DNA of 64,000 nucleotides from an uncultured Coriobacteriaceae bacterium (GCA_902778135.1 CACYWP010000007.1:62001-126000); one strand, 5' to 3'; numbered from the stretch's first letter, positions 16,568 through 25,407 are shown. The notes: generated by a model from the letters alone, not told the origin. Program-made: numbers and translations.

Positions 16568-18484
16568 ATGCTCGAACCTCGCATTCCCGAGGATTGGATT
16601 CCCGTAACCGACAAGAAGCTCTCCGACCTGGTGCAGATGACCGGCGAGCTGGCAACCTTCGACGAGGATGAGGTCCCCATCTATTGGGACCCCGACACCG
16701 AGGGCTACATCTTCCTGCACAAGGAGGAGTTCGGTGGCGTCGAGATGATGGCCGCCTATCGCGTTGCGCGTCAGCCCAACGACAACCAGGCCGACGTCGA
16801 CCTGGCCAAGTCCGACGACCCCATGGCTCGCATGGGCCAGGGCTTCTGCCCGCCGTTCAACCCGCACACCTATGAGGTCGAGCCGGGCATCGTCTGCATG
16901 CAGGACCAGGAGGTCGTCATGCGTGACGGCACCAAGATCTATGCGGACATCTATCGCCCCGCTGGCGACGACGTCAAGTGCCCGACCATCGTCAGCTGGT
17001 CGTGGTTTGGCAAGCGTCCCGGTGACGGCATGAGCGAGTGGCAGATCATGGGCGTGCCGCCCCAGACGGTCTCCAAGTGCGCCAAGTTCGAGTCGCCCGA
17101 CCCGCTGTACTGGTGCCACTACGGCTATGCCGTCGCCAACGTCGACGTCCGCGGCGCCGGCCACTCCGAGGGCTCGGTCCACATGTTCACGCACCAGGAC
17201 CGCGAGGACGGCTACGACTTCGTCGAGTGGGTCGCCCAGCAGCCGTGGTCCAATGGCAAGGTCGGCATGGCCGGCAACTCCGGCGTCGCCATGCACCAGT
17301 GGGGCATCGCCTCGCTGCAGCCGCCTCACCTCGCCTGCATCGCACCGTGGGAGTCCACGACCGACCTGTACCGCGAGAGCTTCTTCGAGGGCGGCGTGCC
17401 GGCGCTGTCGTTCAACAAGTTCATCGCCGCCCAGGTGACGGGTCCCAACGGCGTGGACGACCAGGTCGCCATGGCCAAGATGTATCCCGACATGAACCCC
17501 TATTGGGAGGACAAGCGTCCCGACTTCAAGAAGGTCAAGCTGCCCGTCTACCAGACGGCCGGTTGGTCGCACTTCCATCTGCCGGGCTCCATCAACGCGT
17601 ACAACCGCTGCCGCTCGCACTTCAAGTGGCTGCGTGCCCACCGCGACTTCGAGTGGCCCGACACCTACAACCCCTACAACCTCGACGAGCTGCGCAAGTT
17701 CTACGACCGCTACCTCAAGGGCATCCACAACGGCTGGGAGATGATGCCGAAGGTGCGCATCGACGTCATGGACGGCTATGACGTGGACTACCAGGAGCAG
17801 CGTGCCGAGAAGGCCTGGCCCATCAAGCGCACCGAGTACAAGAAGCTCTATCTCGATGCCTCGCAGACGCTCGAGAGCGTCGAGACCGACCATGTCCAGA
17901 CCTTCGTGGCGGGCTTCGAGCCCACCGAGACCGAGGCTGTCGCCAAGTACGACCCCGTCGACGAGGAGGTCCGCTTCGAGTGGGTCCTGCCCGAGGACAC
18001 CGAGATTACCGGCCACATGACGCTGCACCTGTGGCTGTCCTGCGAGGGCTGGGACGACATGGACCTCTTCATCAACATCCAGAAGGCCGCCGCGGACGGC
18101 ACCTGGGTGCCGTGGCTGACCCTCGATGAGCCGCATCCCGGCGCATGGGGCAAGTGCCGCGTGTCGCGCCGCGAGCTCGACAGGAAGCTCAGCCGCGCCC
18201 ATCGTCCGGTGCTGAAGAACACCAGCAGCCAGAAGCTGTCCGAGGGCGAGGTCGTGCCGGTCGACATCGCCATCGTCCCGACGGCTCGCGTGTACCACAA
18301 GGGCGAGCGCTTCCGCATCCAGATCGCCGGTCGCTACATCCGCGAGGGTTGGTTCGAGCCGCTGTCCTGGGACGAGGAGGCCAAGGGTACCCACGTCATC
18401 CACACTGGTGGCCAGTACGACTCCTGGATCGAGATCCCGGTCATTCCGCCGCGCTATCAGGCGGGAGAGTACATCCACCGCTAG
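16568..18484 (+). CDS. CocE/NonD-type serine hydrolase (X-Pro dipeptidyl-peptidase S15-like)
   Basis: 638-residue alpha/beta hydrolase with the CocE/PepX layout. There is an N-terminal extension of about 110 residues, then a hydrolase domain starting VVMRDGTKIYADIYRP with the nucleophile Ser in AGNSGVAMHQWG. A cap region and AGWSHFHLPGSINAY follow, then a C-terminal beta-sandwich (PepX_C) from about residue 450. There is no signal peptide, so it is cytosolic. Known relatives cleave esters, amides or X-Pro peptides. The neighbour is an ACP gene 80 bp upstream, so an acyl-thioester or acyl-ester substrate is possible; this is inference. GAGAGGA precedes the ATG. Codon use is strongly biased, suggesting high expression. 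Confidence 0.85.
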   Translation: MLEPRIPEDWIPVTDKKLSDLVQMTGELATFDEDEVPIYWDPDTEGYIFLHKEEFGGVEMMAAYRVARQPNDNQADVDLAKSDDPMARMGQGFCPPFNPHTYEVEPGIVCMQDQEVVMRDGTKIYADIYRPAGDDVKCPTIVSWSWFGKRPGDGMSEWQIMGVPPQTVSKCAKFESPDPLYWCHYGYAVANVDVRGAGHSEGSVHMFTHQDREDGYDFVEWVAQQPWSNGKVGMAGNSGVAMHQWGIASLQPPHLACIAPWESTTDLYRESFFEGGVPALSFNKFIAAQVTGPNGVDDQVAMAKMYPDMNPYWEDKRPDFKKVKLPVYQTAGWSHFHLPGSINAYNRCRSHFKWLRAHRDFEWPDTYNPYNLDELRKFYDRYLKGIHNGWEMMPKVRIDVMDGYDVDYQEQRAEKAWPIKRTEYKKLYLDASQTLESVETDHVQTFVAGFEPTETEAVAKYDPVDEEVRFEWVLPEDTEITGHMTLHLWLSCEGWDDMDLFINIQKAAADGTWVPWLTLDEPHPGAWGKCRVSRRELDRKLSRAHRPVLKNTSSQKLSEGEVVPVDIAIVPTARVYHKGERFRIQIAGRYIREGWFEPLSWDEEAKGTHVIHTGGQYDSWIEIPVIPPRYQAGEYIHR

Positions 18485-18518
18485 GTAGTTGACCGTTCGT
18501 ACGCAAAGCGGGACATGA

Positions 18519-18552
18519 GGGCAGGGGCACTTCGGCAGAGGTGCCCCTGCCC
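18519..18552 (+). terminator. Terminator hairpin after the CocE-type gene
   Basis: GGGCAGGGGCAC (18519-18530) pairs with GTGCCCCTGCCC (18541-18552), a 12-bp stem with a 10-base loop. No long T-run follows; the sequence goes straight into CTATAATGG. Confidence 0.55.
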
Positions 18553-18559
18553 CTATAAT
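18531..18559 (+). promoter_or_regulatory. Candidate promoter of the membrane protein gene
   Basis: A perfect -10 hexamer TATAAT lies at 18554-18559. The best -35 at 17-bp spacing is TTCGGC (18531-18536), a weak match located inside the hairpin loop of the preceding terminator. The -10 is 38 bases before the next start codon. Confidence 0.4.
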
Positions 18560-18596
18560 GGGCCTGCATGAGTGCTGGCCGTCTGAAGGGAACGAC

Positions 18597-20129
18597 ATGG
18601 GTGACGCCTGGGACTTTCGCCGCATACGCAAGACCGCGTGGGACACCACGTTCCGTCGCGGATGGCGCGCATGGCTCTCGCTGGTGTCGGTCTGCTTCAT
18701 CTTCTCGTTCGTCGGTGCGAGCAACTCCTCCCAGTCCTACTTACTCGACGTGGCCGACGCGGCCATAGGCACGACCGATGTCATGCTGCCCCACAACGTG
18801 GAGATCCTCGACGAGTACCTCCAGAACGTGCCCTTCGCGCGAGATGTGATGGCCTACGACTCCCGTCTGGTGCAAGGGCTGCTCGACAGCGCCTCGAAGA
18901 GCGCCACCTGGGTCATACGGCTCTTGGCGCTCAACCCCGCCTACATGCGGCGCAATCCCGACGAGGTGTGGGCGAACGTGATCATCGCGGCGGTCATCTC
19001 GCTCGTCCTGCACTTCTGCGTGCAGAACGTCGCCGTGGTGGGACAGCATCGCTATGTGATGGAGAGCAGGTTCTCCCGCAAGGTTGCCTGGAGGCGCATG
19101 CTGGCGCCGTTCCACCTCTCCATGCTCGCCAATGTGGTGTGGGTGACGGTCTGCTACCACATGACGCTGCTCCTGTGGTGGCTGACCATCGTGGGCGGCG
19201 CCTACAAGTCGTACCAGTATGCGATGGTGCCCTACCTGCTTGCCGAGAACCCGCACATCACCTGGCGTGAGGCGCGAAGCCTCTCGAAAAGGATGACCGA
19301 GGGGTACAAGCTGAGGATGTTCTGGACGCAGCTCTCGTACCTGCACGTCTTCCTTCTGCAGGCGTTGCCGCTGGCAGGGCTCCTGATGGCGCTGCCCCTG
19401 CGGGCCGCGCTGGGTGCCGAGTTCTACTTCACGCTCCGGGGCATCCTCGACGAGGACCGGGACCTGCTGGTGGAGCGCGCCTTCGACGGGCCGGCCGTCG
19501 TGTGGCTGCAGGACGGCGGGCAGCCGGCCGGCGAGCCCACGTACGTGCTGCGCGACCTCAACCTCGACCGCGTGCACGCCATGCGGGGGCCGCTGCCCTA
19601 TCCGGTGATCGACCTCGTCTACATCTTCTTCGCCTTCTGCTTTGCGGGCTGGCTTTGGGAGGTGGGCCTGCACTTCGTCCAGGAGCACGAGTGGGTCAAC
19701 CGTGGGACGCTGTATGGGCCATGGATTCCCATCTATGGCGTGGGGGGCGTGGGCATCATCGTGCTGCTCGACCGCTTCCGCGAGTATCCCGAGCGGCTGT
19801 TCGCCCTGACGATCGCCCTGTGTGCCGTGCTCGAGTACGCGACGAGCTTCCTTCTGGACTTCATGTTCAACTCGTCGTACTGGGACTACACCGACATGCT
19901 CTTCAACGTCAACGGCCGCATCTGCCTGGCAGGCCTGATGGCCTTTGGCATCGGTGGACTCTTTGGGGTGTACGTGGCAGCCCCCGCCGTCAGCCGCCTC
20001 GTGGCGAATCTCCCGACGCGCTGGCGCACCACGCTTGCCGTGCTGTTCGCCATGGCATTCTGCGGGGATGTCGGCTACTGCCTGCTCAACGGTTTCAACG
20101 GGGGCTCAGGCGTGGGCGAGAAGCTGTAG
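18597..20129 (+). CDS. Membrane protein: DUF975-like N-terminus with CmpB-type putative ABC permease C-terminus
   Basis: 510-residue multi-pass membrane protein. The N-terminal part (about 1-280) has hydrophobic segments near 23-40, 118-140, 170-195 and 245-270, with a sequence style like DUF975 integral membrane proteins. The C-terminal part (about 320-510) has the family pattern of putative ABC-transporter permease CmpB proteins: YPVIDLVYIFFAFCFAGWLW, RGTLYGPWIPIYGVGG and ATSFLLDFMFNSSYWDY. The substrate is unknown and no ATPase is adjacent. GAAGGGA precedes the chosen ATG. The fusion reading is inference from the two distinct halves. Confidence 0.75.
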   Translation: MGDAWDFRRIRKTAWDTTFRRGWRAWLSLVSVCFIFSFVGASNSSQSYLLDVADAAIGTTDVMLPHNVEILDEYLQNVPFARDVMAYDSRLVQGLLDSASKSATWVIRLLALNPAYMRRNPDEVWANVIIAAVISLVLHFCVQNVAVVGQHRYVMESRFSRKVAWRRMLAPFHLSMLANVVWVTVCYHMTLLLWWLTIVGGAYKSYQYAMVPYLLAENPHITWREARSLSKRMTEGYKLRMFWTQLSYLHVFLLQALPLAGLLMALPLRAALGAEFYFTLRGILDEDRDLLVERAFDGPAVVWLQDGGQPAGEPTYVLRDLNLDRVHAMRGPLPYPVIDLVYIFFAFCFAGWLWEVGLHFVQEHEWVNRGTLYGPWIPIYGVGGVGIIVLLDRFREYPERLFALTIALCAVLEYATSFLLDFMFNSSYWDYTDMLFNVNGRICLAGLMAFGIGGLFGVYVAAPAVSRLVANLPTRWRTTLAVLFAMAFCGDVGYCLLNGFNGGSGVGEKL

Positions 20130-20303
20130 CACTCGCCTGCTGGGTGCCACGCCCTGCAGGTGCTTGTGAGAACAACCAAAGCATTTGCGTCCTTCGCGAT
20201 AGCGTTTCGGGCAGCCGAACGGTGTCGAGCGCCTCTCTCGTCCATACGATAGAGACACTGACATCCGTGTCTCCACTGGCACGGCACGCGGAGAGGAGCC
20301 CAC

Positions 20304-21272
20304 ATGAAGGTTATGGCCATTTGCGCAGGTCGCAAGAACGGCAACGGCGAGATCCTGGCCAAGGAGGCCCTGAGTGCGGCCCAGGCGGCAGGCGCCGAGG
20401 TCGAGATGATCAACCTCTTTGACTACAACATCCTGCCCTGCACGGGCTGCGAGGGCTGCACCATGCAGATGGGCGAGGTCGCCATGGACCCGACCAAGCA
20501 GTACCGCGGCTGCGTCCTCAAGAACAAGGACGATGTGGACGCGCTCATCGCCGAGATGCACACCTGCGAGGGCGTCATCTTCTCCGTTCCCACCTATGAC
20601 CTGACACCCAGCTCGCTGTACACCCGCTTCGCGCAGCGCTTCCTGGCCTACGAGCTCTCCTTCCTGCTGGAGATCGGCGTCGTGGACCACAACCCGCACA
20701 CCGTTGCCGGCCTCATCGCAGTCGGCGGGTCCATGCACGACTGGCAGACGCTCGCGCTCGAGAGCCTGCAGGCGACCATGTTCACCATGTCGCTCACCGT
20801 CGTCGATCGCTTCATGAGCCAGCGCGTCGGCCGTCCCGGCAACGTCCTGCTGCATCAGGAGCAGCTCGACCGTGCCCACCAGATGGGCGAGAACATCGTC
20901 AAGGCCATCCAGACCCCGGTCGAGGAGCGCACCTGGCTGGGCGACCCGAACGATGGCGTGTGCCCCGTCTGCCACTCCAGCCTGGTCTATCCCGGCGACC
21001 CGCACTGGGACGGCATCGAGTTCCCGTACGAGTGCGCCGTGTGCGGCTGTGGCGGCGACCTGGGGACCAACCCCGAGACCGGCAAGCCCATGCTCGTCAT
21101 CGATCCCGAGAACGGGCGCATTCGTGACCGCAACAACGACAAGGCGCGCGCCGAGCACCTCAACGAGATCATCCAGACCCGCATCGGCTTCTTCCAGAAG
21201 GCCGACGAGGTCAAGCCGCTGATGGCCAAGTATCGTGACATGAAGTTCCCGACCTTCACCATCGAGCGCTAG
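20304..21272 (+). CDS. NAD(P)H-dependent FMN reductase-like flavoprotein with C-terminal zinc ribbon
   Basis: 322 residues. The N-terminal flavodoxin-like domain (1-about 200) starts MKVMAICAGRKNGNGE and contains the ILPCTGCEGCTMQ segment typical of NADPH-dependent FMN reductases of the iron-sulfur flavoprotein type, then SVPTYDLTPSSLY. A C-terminal segment holds CPVC and CAVCGCGG about 28 residues apart, a four-Cys ribbon likely to bind zinc or iron. A related protein at 56623 has the same design. GAGAGGAG precedes the ATG. Strong codon bias suggests high expression. The electron acceptor is unknown. Confidence 0.82.
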   Translation: MKVMAICAGRKNGNGEILAKEALSAAQAAGAEVEMINLFDYNILPCTGCEGCTMQMGEVAMDPTKQYRGCVLKNKDDVDALIAEMHTCEGVIFSVPTYDLTPSSLYTRFAQRFLAYELSFLLEIGVVDHNPHTVAGLIAVGGSMHDWQTLALESLQATMFTMSLTVVDRFMSQRVGRPGNVLLHQEQLDRAHQMGENIVKAIQTPVEERTWLGDPNDGVCPVCHSSLVYPGDPHWDGIEFPYECAVCGCGGDLGTNPETGKPMLVIDPENGRIRDRNNDKARAEHLNEIIQTRIGFFQKADEVKPLMAKYRDMKFPTFTIER

Positions 21273-21290
21273 CGTCCGACACGAACGTGT

Positions 21291-21343
21291 GACAGGGGCT
21301 GCCCCCGCAGGCGCAGCGTGCACCTGTGGGGGCAGCCCCTGTC
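21291..21343. terminator. Bidirectional terminator between convergent genes
   Basis: A 21-base arm at 21291-21311 pairs with 21323-21343 with a single G-T mismatch and an 11-base loop. It separates the FMN reductase gene (+) from pucR1 (-). Confidence 0.75.
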
Positions 21344-21358
21344 TGCGCAAGTCCATCT

Positions 21359-22969
21359 CTATTCACTCAGATCACGGCGGTTCAGGTGAAGCCGTGGGGA
21401 GAAGAGTCCGGTATTCATGAGGATCCTGAAGCCCAATTGGAGCATGAACAGCTCCTCGCCACTGGTGAGGTCCATACCCAGTTGCTTCCGGATGCGCCCA
21501 AGCCGATAGAGCATCGTGTTCTTGTGCAGGTTGAGCAGCTCTGCCGCGCGCGCCGTCGAGCCGGCCACCTGCAGGTAGCAGAAGAGCGTCTCGAGCAGCT
21601 CGCTGTTGTGCTCCTCGTCGTATTCCAGCAGCGAGAGCAGTGCCGGATGGCAGAGCGACAGCAGGTCGGTGCGACGTCCGGTGATGTCGAGCATGTGCAT
21701 GTAGGCATAGTCGCAATACCGGTACAGCCCATCGTCGGCTATGGCATGCGATGCCATGTTGCCATAGCGAATGGCGGCACGGGCCTGCTCGTATGCCTTG
21801 CGTGTGTCGACGATGGACGTGAAGATGTTCGACACGCCGACCGTGAGGCCGTTCAGGGCGGCAACCTCGCGCAGCTTGCGCTCGGCAGAGGGCGAGAACC
21901 CAACGTCGGCATCACGGGAGAGCAATGCCACCAAGTGCTGGTGGTGGCGCGTGTACAGCGCATGGTGGAGCACCGGACGCAGCTGTCCCGCAACGTGTTC
22001 CGCCTGGACCTGCGACAGCCCCTCTCCCGGTGCGTGCAGGCACACCACATACTTCAGCTCCTTGGGATGGAAGTTGAGCGCCTTCATGCGACGGTTGGTG
22101 ACGGCGACGCTGGGGGAGCGGTCGTTCAGCAGGTTCTCGAGGAAGTACGATCCCATTTCGCCGCTCGTCGGACCCCACACCTCCGACTTCTGCATCTCCT
22201 GCGCCACAAAGCGGGAGAGACGCACGAATGCCTCGCGGTCGAGGTCGCCAAAGGGGTGCGCGCCCTCCATCATCATGACATGGGCGATGCAGACGCCGCG
22301 GACCATGACGGCAATCGTCATGGTGTTGCAGTCGAGGATCTCGTTGTGATGCTCGTATGGCCCCTTGTTGCGGGCTATCTCGGAGTCGATGTGGTTGTCG
22401 CGGATGTAGGCGACCGCCTCGTCGAGCACGGTCTCGTTGGCGATCTCCTTGCGCATGACCTGGGCGAGCTGCGAGTCGTCCTCGGGAAGGTCGCCCAAGT
22501 GGTATGCGACGTAGCGATAGGTCGGGTCGACCACGACGATGGGGTTGCCGAGTGCCGTCGCAGCCTCCTCGATGAGGTATTGCAGGCCCTGGTTGGAGAA
22601 GTGCGCGGCCAGGAGCCTGCGAATGATGCCCATCAGGCGCTGGTCCTCAAGGAAGGCGGACTGCAGGGCGTTGTAGCAGGCGAAGAGGTTCGCCCCCTGC
22701 TCCAGCCAGCAGAGGTTGACGTTGGGTTGGCCAGCCAGGGTGTCCGGGGCAGGCGCCCCGTCGACGATGACGCAGCTGAAGTGCCGGGAGCTGGGGATTT
22801 GCTTGGGCAGCAGCTCGCTGTCGGTGAAGTACAGCACGTCACCGCGCGGCAGCTGGCATGCCTCGTTCGTGAGGAACGAGAGGTTGTAGACGTCGCAGGC
22901 GGGGTCGGCTAGGGAGAGCGAGGCGACCGACTCCTCGGGTAGGCGTGATAGCAGTTCGTCAAGCCTCAT
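21359..22969 (-). CDS. PucR-family transcriptional regulator 1
   Basis: 536-residue cytosolic regulator. It has an N-terminal ligand-sensing region (about 1-120), a central GGDEF-like/CdaR-type segment (about 280-420), and a C-terminal PucR helix-turn-helix with STARAAELLNLHKNTMLYRL near residues 480-500. The start ATG (complement of 22967-22969) has GGAGG six bases upstream; a longer frame lacks such a site. It is divergent from the thiolase operon. The shared intergenic region holds the palindrome TTGTG-N6-CACAA 19-34 bases from its own start, so autoregulation and control of the operon are likely. A paralogue is at 54841. Confidence 0.9.
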   Translation of the reverse strand: MRLDELLSRLPEESVASLSLADPACDVYNLSFLTNEACQLPRGDVLYFTDSELLPKQIPSSRHFSCVIVDGAPAPDTLAGQPNVNLCWLEQGANLFACYNALQSAFLEDQRLMGIIRRLLAAHFSNQGLQYLIEEAATALGNPIVVVDPTYRYVAYHLGDLPEDDSQLAQVMRKEIANETVLDEAVAYIRDNHIDSEIARNKGPYEHHNEILDCNTMTIAVMVRGVCIAHVMMMEGAHPFGDLDREAFVRLSRFVAQEMQKSEVWGPTSGEMGSYFLENLLNDRSPSVAVTNRRMKALNFHPKELKYVVCLHAPGEGLSQVQAEHVAGQLRPVLHHALYTRHHQHLVALLSRDADVGFSPSAERKLREVAALNGLTVGVSNIFTSIVDTRKAYEQARAAIRYGNMASHAIADDGLYRYCDYAYMHMLDITGRRTDLLSLCHPALLSLLEYDEEHNSELLETLFCYLQVAGSTARAAELLNLHKNTMLYRLGRIRKQLGMDLTSGEELFMLQLGFRILMNTGLFSPRLHLNRRDLSE

Positions 22970-22987
22970 GGAATGCCTCCTTGAGCA

Positions 22988-23003
22988 TTGTGCAAACACA
23001 CAA
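22988..23003. promoter_or_regulatory. TTGTG-N6-CACAA palindrome (putative PucR box 1)
   Basis: TTGTGCAAACACACAA lies in the gap between pucR1 and the thiolase operon, 116 bp before the thiolase start. The same pattern is found at 25392 and 43798. Confidence 0.5.
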
Positions 23004-23118
23004 GAGGATACGTCGTTTTCGCCTGAAACGTCGGGTGAACAGACCTCTTTTCTTTGATTGGAAGATAAGAAGATATATCCAACGCAAATCGTCTCCACTG
23101 ACGGAAGGAGCATGAGCA

Positions 23119-24402
23119 ATGAAGGTAGGCAAGTACGCACGCAGCGTGTCCATCGTGGGCGTCGGCTGCACCCCGTTCACCAACTTCGAGGATCATCCCG
23201 AGACCAAGGGCATGTCCGAGGGTGACGCCTTTGGCTACGCGGCCCTCGAGGCCATCACGGATGCCGGACTCGAGCCGCGCGACATCCAGTACTTCTATCA
23301 TGGCTCTGCCAACCCCTTCATGATCGGCGACTCCCTGACCCCCAACATGCAGGTTGCCGACTGGTTTGGCGTTCGCGGCATCGGCTCGGTCCATCACTCC
23401 GAGGCCTGCTGCACCGGTTACGTCGCCATGCAGGAGGCCGCCATGGCCATCGCCTCCGGCGAGTTTGACATCGTGCTCTCTGGCGCCGTCGACCTGGCCG
23501 CGAGCCTGCCCGTGGTTGGTGCCCCCGGTCACATGCGTCGCGACTTCCCGCTCGAGGAGATGCTCCCCTCGATCCCGATGGTCTACGATCGCGCCTACGG
23601 CCGTCCGCTTGACTCCGCCTTCGGCATCTCGTTCGACAACTGGATCAACGAGTATCGCTGGACCTATGGCCTCTCCGCAGACGACATCGACCGCGCCCTG
23701 AACGCCGTCGCCAAAAGCCTGCGTCGCGCCGCCGTGCTCAACCCGCGCGGCTTCTACGATGTCGACTTCGACCAGATCGCCGCTGCCAATGGCATGCCCG
23801 ACGCCGACGCCTTCCTGACCTCCATGATGAACCCCAAGGTCACCCAGTACCTGCGCGTCACCGGCTTCGAGACCAAGTGCGACGGCGCCGCCGCCATGGT
23901 CCTCATGCCCACCGAGATGGCCGTCGCCCGAGGCCTCGACCACAAGATCATCGACATCCTCGGCACCGGCTCCGCCGCCTACGAGGGCGCCACGCTCGCC
24001 AACGAGAAGACCGGCACCATCCGTGGCACCAAGCAGTGCTACGAGCTCACGGGCGTCTCCCCGGACGAGGTCGACCTCCTGTTCATCAATGACTTCTTCA
24101 TGGCCGGCGACATCGTGGTTCCCGAAGAGGTCGGCTACGTCCCGCGTGGCGAGGCCTGGCAGTACGCCATCGACGGCCGCTTCGCCTTTGACGGCGACAA
24201 GCCCATCAACACCCACGGCGGCCGCTGCAACTTTGGCCATGCCCACGGCGCCTCCGGCATCGCCGACATCGTCGAGGCCGTCTGGCAGATGCGCGGCGAG
24301 GCTGGCGCAACCCAGATGAAGAAGCTCCCGAAGACCACGATGTTCCGCGGCTTCGGCGGCGGCCAGAACATCCGCGTCCAGCTCATCCGCACCCACGAGT
24401 AG
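23119..24402 (+). CDS. Thiolase-like condensing enzyme (SCP-x/DUF35-associated type)
   Basis: 427-residue thiolase-fold enzyme expected to form or cleave a C-C bond on an acyl thioester. The nucleophile region reads HHSEACCTGYVAM with the likely catalytic Cys97, and the His motif is NTHGGRCNFGHAHGASG. The second catalytic Cys of ordinary thiolases (CxGGG) is replaced: the C-terminal motif reads RGFGGGQN. This resembles lipid-transfer-type thiolases that act with a DUF35 partner, which is the next gene (28-bp gap). A stand-alone ACP follows. GAAGGAG gives the start; an out-of-frame ATG lies 6 bases before it. Codon use is highly biased. Confidence 0.85.
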   Translation: MKVGKYARSVSIVGVGCTPFTNFEDHPETKGMSEGDAFGYAALEAITDAGLEPRDIQYFYHGSANPFMIGDSLTPNMQVADWFGVRGIGSVHHSEACCTGYVAMQEAAMAIASGEFDIVLSGAVDLAASLPVVGAPGHMRRDFPLEEMLPSIPMVYDRAYGRPLDSAFGISFDNWINEYRWTYGLSADDIDRALNAVAKSLRRAAVLNPRGFYDVDFDQIAAANGMPDADAFLTSMMNPKVTQYLRVTGFETKCDGAAAMVLMPTEMAVARGLDHKIIDILGTGSAAYEGATLANEKTGTIRGTKQCYELTGVSPDEVDLLFINDFFMAGDIVVPEEVGYVPRGEAWQYAIDGRFAFDGDKPINTHGGRCNFGHAHGASGIADIVEAVWQMRGEAGATQMKKLPKTTMFRGFGGGQNIRVQLIRTHE

Positions 24403-24429
24403 CGTATACGCGCAGAACAGGAGATAACC

Positions 24430-24897
24430 ATGCCTCTGCTCAAGGATATGGAGCCCATCGTCAAGAAGTTCTATGACGGTGTTGCCGAGGGTAAGTACTA
24501 CGGTCGCAAGTGCAAGGAGTGCGGCGCCATCGAGTTCCCGCCGCACCTGGGCTGCAACACCTGCGGCTACCACGAGACCGAGTGGGTCGAGCTCTCCGGC
24601 CACGGCACCCTAAAGAGCTTCGTGGTTCCCGGCATCCAGAACGACAAGCCCTACCTCAAGGCCGTCGCCCCGTATGGCTACGGCGCCGTCCAGCTCGACG
24701 AGGGCCCCATCTACAGCTTCGTCGTGTTCGCTGGCAAGAAGAAGATCGTCAAGGGCCTGCAGCAGCGTCTGGCCGACGGCGAGGTCATCGGCGTCCACGC
24801 CAAGCCCATCGACCGTGAGGTTCCCCTCAAGCCGGGCGAGCCCGAGATGGTTCACTTTGCCGAGCTCTGCTTCGAGCTCGACGAGGTTGCCGAGTAG
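24430..24897 (+). CDS. DUF35 OB-fold / zinc-ribbon partner protein
   Basis: 155 residues. An N-terminal rubredoxin-like zinc ribbon has CKECG (28-32) and CNTCG (about 42-46), and an OB-fold C-terminal domain follows (from about residue 55). DUF35 proteins form complexes with thiolase-type enzymes, as in archaeal HMG-CoA synthesis and the PhlACB acyltransferase, where they bridge subunits and bind CoA. Its position right after the thiolase gene supports the same role. A possible ribosome site (AGGAG) precedes the ATG. Confidence 0.92.
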   Translation: MPLLKDMEPIVKKFYDGVAEGKYYGRKCKECGAIEFPPHLGCNTCGYHETEWVELSGHGTLKSFVVPGIQNDKPYLKAVAPYGYGAVQLDEGPIYSFVVFAGKKKIVKGLQQRLADGEVIGVHAKPIDREVPLKPGEPEMVHFAELCFELDEVAE

Positions 24898-24907
24898 CTA
24901 ACCACCA

Positions 24908-24974
24908 TCGGGGACGGCTCCCTCCGTTCAATTGCGGACGAGAGACGCATTCGACCAAGGAGAACCGTCCCCGA
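24908..24974. repeat. Hairpin between the DUF35 and ACP genes carrying the dispersed GGGGACGG core
   Basis: TCGGGGACGG (24908-24917) is the exact complement of CCGTCCCCGA (24965-24974), and the stem continues as CTCC/GGAG past a two-base bulge. The right arm contains GGAGAACCGTCCC, the complement of GGGACGGTTCTCC seen in the repeats at 62517-62602 and 63975-64000. It lies inside the operon, so it may attenuate the ACP gene or affect mRNA stability. Confidence 0.6.
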
Positions 24975-25042
24975 CGGACGAAACCCGAGTATGCAAGCGT
25001 CACAGGTCACCAATAGGCAACACCACACGAAAGGAAACCACC

Positions 25043-25279
25043 ATGGATCAGGAGCTTCTTGAGCAGCTTGCCGAGTTCGCAAAGACCGCCTACGGCTATG
25101 ACGGCGAGATCACCGCTGACACCACCTTCGACGAGCTGGGCAAGGGTTCGATGAAGATGATCGCCCTCACCTCCACCATCGAGAACGAGCTCGACGCCGA
25201 GGTGACCATCCACGAGGTCATGAAGATGAAGACCTTCGGCGAGCTCGTCGAGCGCGTTGCCGAGGAGATGGAGGACTAG
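25043..25279 (+). CDS. Acyl carrier protein of the thiolase operon
   Basis: 78-residue acidic ACP. The phosphopantetheine Ser sits in FDELGKGSMKMIALTS (about 28-43), followed by the conserved helix II Glu-rich segment ENELDAEV. AAAGGAAAC lies before the ATG. It follows the DUF35 gene by 145 bp, which includes a hairpin, and ends at a strong terminator. An ACP beside a thiolase/DUF35 pair suggests that the condensing enzyme works on an ACP-bound acyl group instead of, or as well as, CoA esters. This is inference from context. Confidence 0.88.
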   Translation: MDQELLEQLAEFAKTAYGYDGEITADTTFDELGKGSMKMIALTSTIENELDAEVTIHEVMKMKTFGELVERVAEEMED

Positions 25280-25335
25280 TCTCCGCCCTCTGTCCAACAG
25301 TCGATTGGACGATAGTCCAAGACGCACTTTCCAAG

Positions 25336-25375
25336 AAGGAAGTCACTTCGTGCAGACGCACGAAGTGACTTCCTT
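25336..25375 (+). terminator. Strong terminator hairpin after the ACP gene
   Basis: A perfect 18-bp stem (25336-25353 with 25358-25375) closes over a four-base loop. It ends the thiolase-DUF35-ACP operon. Confidence 0.75.
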
Positions 25376-25391
25376 TGTGGCTCTTTTGATA

Positions 25392-25407
25392 TTGTGCAAT
25401 AGCACAA
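25392..25407. promoter_or_regulatory. TTGTG-N6-CACAA palindrome (putative PucR box 2)
   Basis: TTGTGCAATAGCACAA lies within the longer palindrome ATTGTGC-AATA-GCACAAT (25391-25408). It is downstream of the ACP terminator and facing no obvious start codon. It may be a distal site of the PucR regulon or a remnant. Confidence 0.4.

Noticed and set aside
16415-18724. 769-aa minus-strand frame opposite the CocE-type gene
   Set aside because: Antisense shadow; His/Asp/Val-rich composition and no recognisable motif.
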